Shown here piece by piece: positions 49,756 through 56,731 of a stretch of 64,000 nt of DNA. The notes beneath the pieces were generated by a model that made no database searches, had not been told where the DNA came from, and was given only the letters and a program-made list of their open reading frames with translations. The DNA lies in the NCBI RefSeq assembly GCF_017829975.1, contig NZ_JAEEGA010000013.1, positions 62,001 through 126,000 on the forward strand. The letters run 5' to 3'. The DNA comes from Vagococcus allomyrinae (lineage in GTDB: Bacteria > Bacillota > Bacilli > Lactobacillales > Vagococcaceae). The position numbers were made by a program, and so were the translations under genes. Position 1 is the first letter of the stretch, and each line of letters begins with the position of its first letter.

Positions 49756-49991
49756 ACAGAGAGACTCAACATCCACTACTACAATCACTTTGATTGTAGT
49801 TTTTTTGGTGATGGCAGACAATTAGCAAAATAGCTCATAGTGCTGTTTTCATCAGAGCCATTCAGCATAGTTGTAAAATAATTTTTTTAAGCTCGCCTAA
49901 AAAACTTATTAATTTCCCCTATAAAAACTTGGCTGTCTTTGAAACGTGTGATAAAATGAACGTATGAAGATTATTGGACGGAGGGCTGTAG

Positions 49992-50810
49992 ATGATTAAC
50001 TGGTTACTGAGTTTGGCTGCTTGGCAACAAGCACTAGTAGGGACGCTTTTTACATACGGGATGACGGCTTTAGGTGCGGCTTTAGTTTTTTTCTTTAAGG
50101 ATATTAAAAAAGATGTCTTAAATGTGATGCTTGGTTTTGCTTCTGGGGTGATGATTGCGGCAAGTTTTTGGTCGCTCCTTGATCCTGCTATTGAGCAGGC
50201 GAAAGCAAATGGCGATATCCCTTGGCTTGTGGCTGGGATTGGTTTTGCCTTAGGCGGCTTATTTTTATACGCGGCCGATCGCTTAATTCCTCATATGCAT
50301 TTTGGGCCCAATAAAGAAACAGAGGGCTTGCCCAGTCATTTAAAACGAACCATTTTACTGGTTTTTTCGATAACGCTCCACAATATACCAGAAGGATTGG
50401 CAGTCGGGGTCGCCTTTGGTGCTGCTAATCAGATGGCCAATCCAACTGCTGGTGTGTTGGCAGCGATCTCTGTTGCGATTGGGATTGGCATTCAAAACTT
50501 TCCAGAAGGGGCGGCCGTTTCAATTCCTCTGAGACAAGAAGGGCTGAGCCGAGCCAAAGCATTTGCCTATGGTCAGGCCTCAGGTATTGTTGAGCCGATT
50601 GCTGGAGTCTTAGGAGCGTTGCTTGTGACGAGAGTGTCATCCGTTTTGCCTTATGCTCTAGCGTTTGCAGCGGGGGCGATGATTTATGTGGTTGTGGAAG
50701 AATTAATTCCAGAAGCCCAGCAGACAACTTCCAGTAAAAATCATTACGGCGTTTTTGGTGTGATGGTCGGCTTTATCATCATGATGGTGTTGGATGTTGC
50801 TTTAGGCTAA
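49992..50810 (+). CDS. ZIP-family metal transporter (ZupT-like)
   Basis: The 272-residue protein has eight helices and the ZIP binuclear metal site motifs HNIPEGLAVGVAFG (helix 4) and QNFPEGAAVSIPLR (helix 5), with EELIPE in the last helices. It imports zinc and possibly other divalent metals. RBS GGACGGAGG precedes the ATG. No Zur-like palindrome was seen upstream. A strong terminator follows. Confidence 0.93.
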   Translation: MINWLLSLAAWQQALVGTLFTYGMTALGAALVFFFKDIKKDVLNVMLGFASGVMIAASFWSLLDPAIEQAKANGDIPWLVAGIGFALGGLFLYAADRLIPHMHFGPNKETEGLPSHLKRTILLVFSITLHNIPEGLAVGVAFGAANQMANPTAGVLAAISVAIGIGIQNFPEGAAVSIPLRQEGLSRAKAFAYGQASGIVEPIAGVLGALLVTRVSSVLPYALAFAAGAMIYVVVEELIPEAQQTTSSKNHYGVFGVMVGFIIMMVLDVALG

Positions 50811-50814
50811 AACA

Positions 50815-50857
50815 AAAAGTCTTTCTTACGTAGAAACTACGTTTGAAAGACTTTTTT
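50815..50857 (+). terminator. terminator after the ZIP transporter gene
   Basis: AAAGTCTTTC pairs with GAAAGACTTT, with an inner ACGTAG/CTACGT stem, followed by a T run. Confidence 0.9.
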
Positions 50858-50898
50858 GCTAGAAAAATTTCGGGGGAAATCATTCTTAGTATATATAA

Positions 50899-50919
50899 GC
50901 GTTACGTTAGGCGTAACGT
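50899..50919. repeat. short inverted repeat 3' of the small membrane protein gene
   Basis: CGTTACG-TTAGG-CGTAACG is a perfect 7-bp stem, followed by further TTAACG/CGTTA repeats up to 50932. No T run follows on either strand, so a terminator is unlikely. Confidence 0.4.
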
Positions 50920-50924
50920 TATAG

Positions 50925-51113
50925 TTAACGATAGTATTGTTTTTGTTTGCGATCACCAAAGATGAAGCGAACGAGCCAGACAACGATGGCCATTGGAATC
51001 AGGATGTGTAAGGCAAAGCCTAAAATGCCACCTAATACTTTCATTAAAAGTGATGCTACGACGATAAAACCGACAATTGTTAAAACTGTTGTTAATGTTG
51101 AATTTTTCTCCAT
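50925..51113 (-). CDS. small two-helix membrane protein
   Basis: The 62-residue protein has two hydrophobic helices (about residues 10-33 and 35-52) and a basic tail ending GDRKQKQYYR. GGAGGTCGAAAGAC gives it a good ribosome binding site, and its frame is intact. It resembles small stress-induced membrane proteins of Firmicutes in size only; I cannot name a family. It is convergent with the ZIP gene. Confidence 0.65.
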   Translation of the reverse strand: MEKNSTLTTVLTIVGFIVVASLLMKVLGGILGFALHILIPMAIVVWLVRFIFGDRKQKQYYR

Positions 51114-51180
51114 GTCTTTCGACCTCCATCTCTGTGCTTGTTTTCTATATATTTATAATAGCATCCGCGCGCTTCTTTAG

Positions 51181-51518
51181 TATCCACCTTAAGACTGAAT
51201 TTTAACTCACCCTTGAGACTAGGTTGCGGTTAATTTTTGTCAATGAGTGTCTAAGTAATTGCTTTTTGGTTCAACTCCATAGTGGGCAGCACTTGTTAAT
51301 TAATCACAATCAAACGTTAGGTTTTCAATGAGAAAGAGGCTGAAAGTCCTACTCTCTGGTAGTGATTATGCGGATAATTTAGCGGGATTATATAGTCGAA
51401 TGGGTTTAAGAAATGTAGATAGCATTAACGCAACTAGATATCTATCAAGTCACGGCTGACTTAATGGTGGTCGTTCAACTAATTGATAAACGGAATCGTC
51501 TCGTGAAGGAGATTCCGT
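51181..51518. other. non-coding gap containing an R2 remnant and a 3' hairpin
   Basis: No gene is visible in this 340-bp gap. A diverged R2 copy lies at 51331-51420. AAACGGAATC (51488-51497) pairs with GATTCCGTTT (51511-51520) across the end of the permease gene; it lacks a T run on the minus strand, so it is a weak terminator candidate or mRNA-stabilising hairpin. Confidence 0.5.
51331..51420 (+). repeat. R2 repeat, diverged copy B
   Basis: GAGAAAGAGGCTGAAAGTCC, CTACTCT and GTGATTATGCGGATAATT follow the order and spacing of R2-A with scattered changes. It sits in a convergent-type gap rather than before a plus-strand gene. Confidence 0.45.
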
Positions 51519-52955
51519 TTATTTGTTAGAAACCTGCTGAAAGCGTAGAATCAGCAAAGCGAGAGTGGTAAACAGCAACGGACCTAAAATTAAGAAAAAG
51601 ACTGTCAAGTATTCACCTGCTAAGAGTGGTTTAGCAAGGGTAAAAAGAATGCCGATGGAGATGCTGATAATCACACTAAAGGAGGCGACTTTAGCGCTGA
51701 GAGAAGTCTTCAAATAACGAATCTCGGTTTGGCCTTTGTGGAAGTGGCCAAAGCTCAAGGCGATCATCAAATAAGGAATGGAACGGGAAAGATTGGTCAT
51801 GAGCGTTAATTGATTGTACAGTTGACTAACATTTTTTCCTCCAAGACTGACGAATAATATCAATAGACTAATAATTGTTGCCTGCCACCAATAGGCTGCT
51901 TTAGGAACTGTGGTTTTGCTAGCTAGGCTATGATACAAGGTTTTTAATGGAGTGTAAATAATCGTACTCAATAATCCCAAATAAGTAATAAAAAAGACCA
52001 GGCCGTTTAAACGCAGAAATAGTTGCCCTAAAAGTCGGCTATTAGCAAGGCTTAGATGCAAGACTTGGCCAACTTGGCTACCTAAGTTAAGCATCAATGT
52101 GTACATGACATTGCCTAGGTTGAGTTGTTGATCCTTAAGCGCGGTAGACCAAGGGATACTAATGGACCATAATAAAATCCCCAGAAAGTACAGGGCGACG
52201 ACTAAAAAGGCACTGATGACGATTCCACGAGAAAAGCGATTGGTTTTTCCTGAAAGTTTATCGACAAGACTGGCCACCGTGTCTAAACCACCAAAAGCCG
52301 TGATACTAAAAATAAAAAAAGAAAGATTGCCAATCAGTGATTGATAATCAGGGTTAGGCGACTGAATTAATTGTTTGGCTTCAATGACAACCGTAGTAGA
52401 GGGAGCTAAAAGTAACAGAAGTTGACTGGCAACAGTGATGATAAACAGCATTAAAATTAGTTTACCGCTAATGATCATCATGGTGGCCACTTTGGTAAAA
52501 CTACTGCTTGCTAGCCAGGTTAAGAAGCAAATGAGGCCAATTGATAATATACCGACAAATAAGCGACTGTTGAGTCCCGTGGCGAGTGTGCTTTGAGTTA
52601 GGTCTCTGCCAAATAAAAGAATCGAAAAGGGAATCCAGATTTTCATCGACAAACTGACCAGCCAAACGCTATAGCTGCAGTACCACAAGAAGGTAGCGAT
52701 TGTGGCTACGTTTTCTGAGAGGTTATCTTTCAACCAATCGTTAATGCCTGCAGGTTTGTCTTTATAGGCGTAGCTGTATTCTGCTATAATGAAGGCGTAA
52801 GGAATAAAAAAACAAATAGCAGTTAATAAATACCAAGGTAGGGCGGCAAGGCCCATTAAATAAAAGGCATTAGTCATGGCTGAAAAAGAGAAAACGGTTG
52901 TTGTGATTATCAACACAATTTTTCTCTGGGAAAATTCTCTGGGCGGTTGTAACAC
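51519..52955 (-). CDS. amino acid permease, APC superfamily (glutamate/GABA antiporter-like)
   Basis: The 478-residue protein has about twelve hydrophobic helices and the APC opening pattern. It resembles the glutamate:GABA antiporter/YjeM group (IIAEYSYAYKDKPAGINDWL, and the central FFIFSITAFGGLDTVASLVDK segment). The start is GTG with GAGGTGAG upstream. It is divergent from nreA but shows no specific functional link to it. The substrate is undetermined; no decarboxylase gene is adjacent. Confidence 0.82.
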   Translation of the reverse strand: MLQPPREFSQRKIVLIITTTVFSFSAMTNAFYLMGLAALPWYLLTAICFFIPYAFIIAEYSYAYKDKPAGINDWLKDNLSENVATIATFLWYCSYSVWLVSLSMKIWIPFSILLFGRDLTQSTLATGLNSRLFVGILSIGLICFLTWLASSSFTKVATMMIISGKLILMLFIITVASQLLLLLAPSTTVVIEAKQLIQSPNPDYQSLIGNLSFFIFSITAFGGLDTVASLVDKLSGKTNRFSRGIVISAFLVVALYFLGILLWSISIPWSTALKDQQLNLGNVMYTLMLNLGSQVGQVLHLSLANSRLLGQLFLRLNGLVFFITYLGLLSTIIYTPLKTLYHSLASKTTVPKAAYWWQATIISLLILFVSLGGKNVSQLYNQLTLMTNLSRSIPYLMIALSFGHFHKGQTEIRYLKTSLSAKVASFSVIISISIGILFTLAKPLLAGEYLTVFFLILGPLLFTTLALLILRFQQVSNK

Positions 52956-53066
52956 ATTCTCACCTCTTTATGATAGTTTAATACTATTATTAGAGTAAGT
53001 GAAAAAATGAACAGAGGCAAGGGGTAAGTGGGAAAAAATGATAATTAGGGAAAAGGAGTAGTCTGA

Positions 53067-53522
53067 GTGAAGGGGAAAAATAAACGAATACAAAATGAAA
53101 TAGATCAGCTAAGGGTGACCTTAGCCGTTGACTTTGTTGGGTTGGCACTGTCGACAAAGCAACCTAGTAGTCACAAGAAAGAAATTAGATGGCATTATGT
53201 GAGTGGCAATACAAGTCAGCGATATCAAAAAATCGTGTTGCAAATTGGCCATGGTTTTGCAGGGATTGTTTGGCGGACGGGTCGACAATTACAAGAGTAC
53301 CATTTGGAAGTGAAAACAGCCGAGGAGTTGTTGGAATATCCGATTGCAATTGCTGAAGACCTTAAAAGCGTCGTCGTCCAACCGGTGATGAAAGAGGATG
53401 AAATGTTAGCCGTTTTATTAGTTGGCTATCGTTCGGTGAATCAACTGACACCGGCATTAGGGGAGTATTTAGTCGGCGTGGCTGACGCTTGGTGCGATTG
53501 GTTAGGTGAGAGTGATGAATGA
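53067..53522 (+). CDS. nreA: NreA-like GAF-domain nitrate sensor
   Basis: The 151-residue cytoplasmic protein is a single GAF domain. In staphylococci NreA binds nitrate and inhibits autophosphorylation of the NreB kinase. Placement directly before an NreB-type kinase and NreC-type regulator, overlapping nreB by 8 bp, supports this role. Features include HGFAGIVWRTGRQLQEYHL and the strand VVVQPVMKEDEMLAVLLVGY. The start is GTG after AAAAGGAG. Nitrate-binding residues were not verified. Confidence 0.82.
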   Translation: MKGKNKRIQNEIDQLRVTLAVDFVGLALSTKQPSSHKKEIRWHYVSGNTSQRYQKIVLQIGHGFAGIVWRTGRQLQEYHLEVKTAEELLEYPIAIAEDLKSVVVQPVMKEDEMLAVLLVGYRSVNQLTPALGEYLVGVADAWCDWLGESDE

Positions 53523-54519
53523 TATTTTAGGTCAAATCAGTGATAGTTTTTTTATTATCGAACAAGGGAAATTGATCGAGACAAACCCTGCGGCGGATGC
53601 TTTGTTGAGAAGTCAGCACTTTGATCTAAAAAAAGTTTTGGAGGTTTGCGAAGCTCAGGGCTGTGCCTTGCATTCGGTAATGGATCAGTGTCAAAATTGT
53701 GAAGTCAAGGCGACCTTTGATCCGAGAGCTTTCAGCTTAGTACTAGGCAATAAAGCCGGTGGTCAAGAAAGTTTTAGTGCCAGTTATACCCAGCTGCAAG
53801 AAGGACGCTATGTCTTGAGCATTCGCAATTTGACGCCCCAAACGAAAAGTGAAAGTCTGTTTCAACAAAAAAAATTAGTCGCTTATGTGAGTCGCGCTCA
53901 TGAAAAAGAGCGCAAAAAAATGGCCCAGGATCTCCATGATAGCTTGGCTCAGAGTGTTTTCAGTAGCTTGCTTGAAACCCGTAAAATCAAGCGAGATTAT
54001 CAACAGGAAGCCGGATTGGCTCGCAAGTTGGAACAGGTTGAAGAACAGTTGGTAATGGTTTTAGATGAAATCAAAACCATGGCTCTTGATTTGCGGCCAG
54101 CAGCTCTAGATGACTTAGGCTTAGCGTCGGCGATGGCCAGTCTAGCCACTCGTTTAGGTGAAACAACGGGAGTCGAGATCCATGTGATTAGTTCTCTAAA
54201 GCGGTCACGCTTCTCAGAAGCGGTGGAGATCACTCTTTTTCGAGTTTTACAGGAAGCGCTGATGAATGCCATTAAGTATGCCAAAGTCGAAATTATCGAT
54301 GTGCTTTTAGTCGAGAGAGACGAGCGGTTAGTCTTAGAAGTCATCGACCAAGGGATTGGGTTTCAAACGGATTCACCGACGATTCAAGGAACTGGAATGG
54401 GCTTACTACATATGGCAGAAAGAGTTCAAGGGATTGGGGGCCAATTGACCATCCAATCAACTGAGGATGGAACGGTTGTCAAAGCGATGGTTCCAATAAT
54501 AGGAGGAGGCTTAGGATGA
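53515..54519 (+). CDS. nreB: oxygen-sensing histidine kinase NreB
   Basis: The 334-residue cytoplasmic kinase has an N-terminal PAS-like domain with four cysteines at about residues 40-65 (VCEAQGC and CQNC), a HisKA_3 dimerisation domain with the phosphorylated His in AQDLHDSLAQS, and an HATPase domain (MNAIKYAK, DQGIGF, GTGMGLLHM). In staphylococcal NreB four cysteines hold an oxygen-labile [4Fe-4S] cluster; here the first pair is spaced CX4C instead of CX2C. It overlaps nreA by 8 bp and nreC by 4 bp, indicating translational coupling. Confidence 0.9.
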   Translation: MNDILGQISDSFFIIEQGKLIETNPAADALLRSQHFDLKKVLEVCEAQGCALHSVMDQCQNCEVKATFDPRAFSLVLGNKAGGQESFSASYTQLQEGRYVLSIRNLTPQTKSESLFQQKKLVAYVSRAHEKERKKMAQDLHDSLAQSVFSSLLETRKIKRDYQQEAGLARKLEQVEEQLVMVLDEIKTMALDLRPAALDDLGLASAMASLATRLGETTGVEIHVISSLKRSRFSEAVEITLFRVLQEALMNAIKYAKVEIIDVLLVERDERLVLEVIDQGIGFQTDSPTIQGTGMGLLHMAERVQGIGGQLTIQSTEDGTVVKAMVPIIGGGLG

Positions 54520-55163
54520 TTCGAGTATTGGTAGCAGATGATCACGTTGTTGTCAGAAAAGGCTTATCGTATTTGATTAATGATCAACCGGATATGGAAG
54601 TAGTTGGGACTGTAGCGGATGGGATTGAAGCTTATATTGAAGTGGAAGCTAAAGAGCCCGATGTGGTGGTGATGGATTTAAGCATGCCCCCTGGTGAAAA
54701 TGGATTGGTGACGACTAAGCGTATTAAGGAGAAGTTTCCGACAGTTAAAGTTGTGATTCTTTCGATGCACGATGATGAAGATTATGTGCTTCAAGCCATC
54801 AAAGCTGGGGCTGACGGGTATGTGCTCAAAAGTTCAGATGATCAGGAAATTATTAAAGGAATTCGTGGGGTCCAGCAACAGTATTACCTTGACCAACAAA
54901 TTCCCATGCAAGACCATCTTTTAAGCCAGCTCTCAGGCAATCGACCAGTGACTGAAACGAGTTACCAGCAATTATCAAATCGAGAGCAAGAAGTATTGCC
55001 TTTAGTGGCCCTTGGTTATGCCAATCGAGAAATTGCTGAACGGCTGTTTATTTCAGTTAAAACAGTGGAAGTTCACAAGGCGAATATTATGAAAAAATTG
55101 GCGTTAGCCAATCGAGTCGAATTGATTCGGTACGCGGTAAAAGAAAAAATTATTGACTTATAG
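54516..55163 (+). CDS. nreC: response regulator NreC (NarL/FixJ family)
   Basis: The 215-residue regulator has a receiver domain with the acidic pocket (VADDH), phosphoacceptor Asp in VVMDLSMP (near residue 53) and Lys in LKSSDD, and a LuxR-type HTH (LSNREQEVLPLVALGYANRE). When phosphorylated by NreB under low oxygen, such regulators activate nitrate and nitrite reductase genes. The likely target here is the siroheme/nitrite reductase block that follows. It shares ATGA with the end of nreB. Confidence 0.92.
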   Translation: MIRVLVADDHVVVRKGLSYLINDQPDMEVVGTVADGIEAYIEVEAKEPDVVVMDLSMPPGENGLVTTKRIKEKFPTVKVVILSMHDDEDYVLQAIKAGADGYVLKSSDDQEIIKGIRGVQQQYYLDQQIPMQDHLLSQLSGNRPVTETSYQQLSNREQEVLPLVALGYANREIAERLFISVKTVEVHKANIMKKLALANRVELIRYAVKEKIIDL

Positions 55164-55243
55164 CGATATAGTTCCTATAAACTTCCAGCTAGAAAAAAGC
55201 TGAAAGTGCCACTCTTGAGGTCTGATTATGTAACATGATGTGT
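55163..55243 (+). repeat. R2 repeat / possible structured RNA, copy C
   Basis: TAGTTCC, CAGCTAGAAAAAAGCTG, AAAGTGCCACTCTTG, TGATTATG and AACATGATGT match R2-A in order, with an internal deletion. Relative to copy A, CAGCT..AGCTG forms a longer stem. It follows nreC and lies about 95 bp before sirB, in the same orientation. Confidence 0.65.
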
Positions 55244-55338
55244 ATCTCTCTAATAATAAGCATTGAGTTCTTGCTTTTTCTTGCGAGAGCTTTTTTTTCG
55301 TGTATAATAGTCGAAAATAGCAGTTGGAGGAGGGGTTT

Positions 55339-56076
55339 GTGTTGCGGGGGATTATTTATGTGGCTCACGGAAGTCAAAAAACAGGGAAAAATCAGAAGAT
55401 GAGAGAGTTTTACAACGCTATAAAGGCTGAACGTTCAGAGGAACAAGCATTGGCTTTTTTAGAGAAACATCCAGATAGTTTAGAGAGTGTGGCGAAAAAA
55501 ATGATTCAAAGTGGTGTCACTCAATTGGTTGTGGTGCCATTATTGTTGTTTTCAGCAATGCACAAAAAAGAGGATATCCCTGAACAGTTAGCAGTTGTTC
55601 TTCAGAGCTTTCCAGAGGTTGATTTGCGGATTTGTGAGACGTTTGCTCAGGAACCAGAAGTGACAGGCGTACTACTAGAGGCCATTCTCCAAAAGCAACG
55701 TGAAAAAAAGTTAATGGCACCTGTCGTCTTTTTAGTGGCCCATGGTAGCAGTTTTTATTCAGAACCTTTTGAACGGCTTCGTCAGATTGGCGAAAAATTG
55801 GCACAAGCTAGTGAATTAAGGGTAGTAACGGCAGGTTTGTATGGTCAAGAAAGTTATTTAGAAAAAGCGAAGTCACTGCTGGAAACGACGAGTGACCTAT
55901 TGGTTGTGCCTTTTTTCTTGTTTGATGGTCATTTGGTGACGAAGTTAGAGGCCCAGCTAAGAGAACTAGCAGAGGCTTCTGCGAGTCAAATTTATTTCAG
56001 TGAGACACTTAATTTGAATCGAAAGATGGTCCCAGGGATTTTACGTTTAATCGAGGAGGAGTTAGTCGATGGTTAA
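55339..56076 (+). CDS. sirB: sirohydrochlorin ferrochelatase (SirB/CbiX family)
   Basis: The 245-residue protein is a tandem-domain class II chelatase. The metal-binding motif occurs twice, as YVAHGSQK near residue 7 and LVAHGSSFY near residue 138, and further conserved strand/helix pairs follow each. It inserts Fe2+ into sirohydrochlorin as the last step of siroheme synthesis. Start is GTG 55339 or TTG 55342, both behind GGAGGAGGGG; a TTG start at 55324 lies before that site. It overlaps sirC by 8 bp. Cobalt chelation (CbiX) is unlikely because no cobalamin gene besides cobA is present. Confidence 0.88.
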   Translation: MLRGIIYVAHGSQKTGKNQKMREFYNAIKAERSEEQALAFLEKHPDSLESVAKKMIQSGVTQLVVVPLLLFSAMHKKEDIPEQLAVVLQSFPEVDLRICETFAQEPEVTGVLLEAILQKQREKKLMAPVVFLVAHGSSFYSEPFERLRQIGEKLAQASELRVVTAGLYGQESYLEKAKSLLETTSDLLVVPFFLFDGHLVTKLEAQLRELAEASASQIYFSETLNLNRKMVPGILRLIEEELVDG

Positions 56077-56512
56077 CTATCCGATTTATCTTTCTTTAGA
56101 ACAACGGAATATTTTAGTTGTTGGTGGTGGCAAAATTGCCAACCGTAAAATTCAAGGACTAGTTGGGAAAGGGGCGATGATTACGGTCGTTGCTCCCGAG
56201 ATTTGTCCAGAAATCGTAGAACAAAAGGAGCTGGAAGTGTTGTGGCGCCCTTATGACCGAGGGGATGTTGCCGGGAAATTTATGGTTTTCATCTGTACGG
56301 ATCAACCGACAGTCAATAGTAGCGTTGTAGCTGATTGTCAAGAGGGGCAATTAGTGAACGATTGCACGATGAAAGAGCGCTCGGATTTTTATAATATGGC
56401 GACCCTTGAGACGGATCAATTGGTTGTGGCTATCTCATCTAAGGGAACGGATCCAGCCCAAGCGAAAGCGTTAAAAAACCAATTAGCTAAAATAATAGGT
56501 CCTTTGATCTAA
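56069..56512 (+). CDS. sirC: precorrin-2 dehydrogenase (SirC/Met8 N-domain type)
   Basis: The 147-residue protein has the NAD-binding Rossmann motif ILVVGGGKIANRKI at residues 15-28, a VAPEICPE strand and the late ISSKGTDPAQAKALK segment of the siroheme synthase N-terminal domain. It oxidises precorrin-2 to sirohydrochlorin with NAD+. The protein lacks the C-terminal dimerisation/chelatase part of full-length Met8, in keeping with a separate SirB encoded directly upstream. GGAGGAG lies within the end of sirB. Confidence 0.9.
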   Translation: MVNYPIYLSLEQRNILVVGGGKIANRKIQGLVGKGAMITVVAPEICPEIVEQKELEVLWRPYDRGDVAGKFMVFICTDQPTVNSSVVADCQEGQLVNDCTMKERSDFYNMATLETDQLVVAISSKGTDPAQAKALKNQLAKIIGPLI

Positions 56513-56517
56513 ATAGT

Positions 56518-56550
56518 AGGTCGAGTCAAATAATGACTCGACCTGTTTTA
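56518..56550 (+). terminator. terminator after sirBC
   Basis: Stem AGGTCGAGTCA / TGACTCGACCT with a 5-base loop, followed by GTTTTA. The T run is imperfect, so read-through into nirB is possible. Confidence 0.75.
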
Positions 56551-56649
56551 TGACGTCTGAATAATCATTTGTTGTGAGAGTTCACTAGGTGATCAACAAT
56601 AAAAAGTAAAGAGTGCTATAAGGTTTCATTTATTGTGGTTTTGTTGATA

Positions 56650-56686
56650 TAGGACTTTCCCTAATAGGCGCTTCAGGTAATACCTG
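56650..56686 (+). promoter_or_regulatory. nirB upstream dyads, candidate NreC sites
   Basis: TAGGACTTTCCCTA (56650-56663) is an imperfect dyad and CAGGTAATACCTG (56674-56686) is a perfect dyad around one central base. They lie 45-80 bp before nirB, where an activator would bind. NreC is the obvious candidate; no verified NreC consensus was available to score them. Confidence 0.45.
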
Positions 56687-56731
56687 TTAAACTGTCAATG
56701 AATGCTCAATAATTCACATTAGGAGGTTACC

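Noticed and set aside
55163-55243. R2-C as a T-box or known cobalamin-type riboswitch for sirB
   Set aside because: None of the conserved strings of those classes is present; kept only as an unidentified repeat or RNA.
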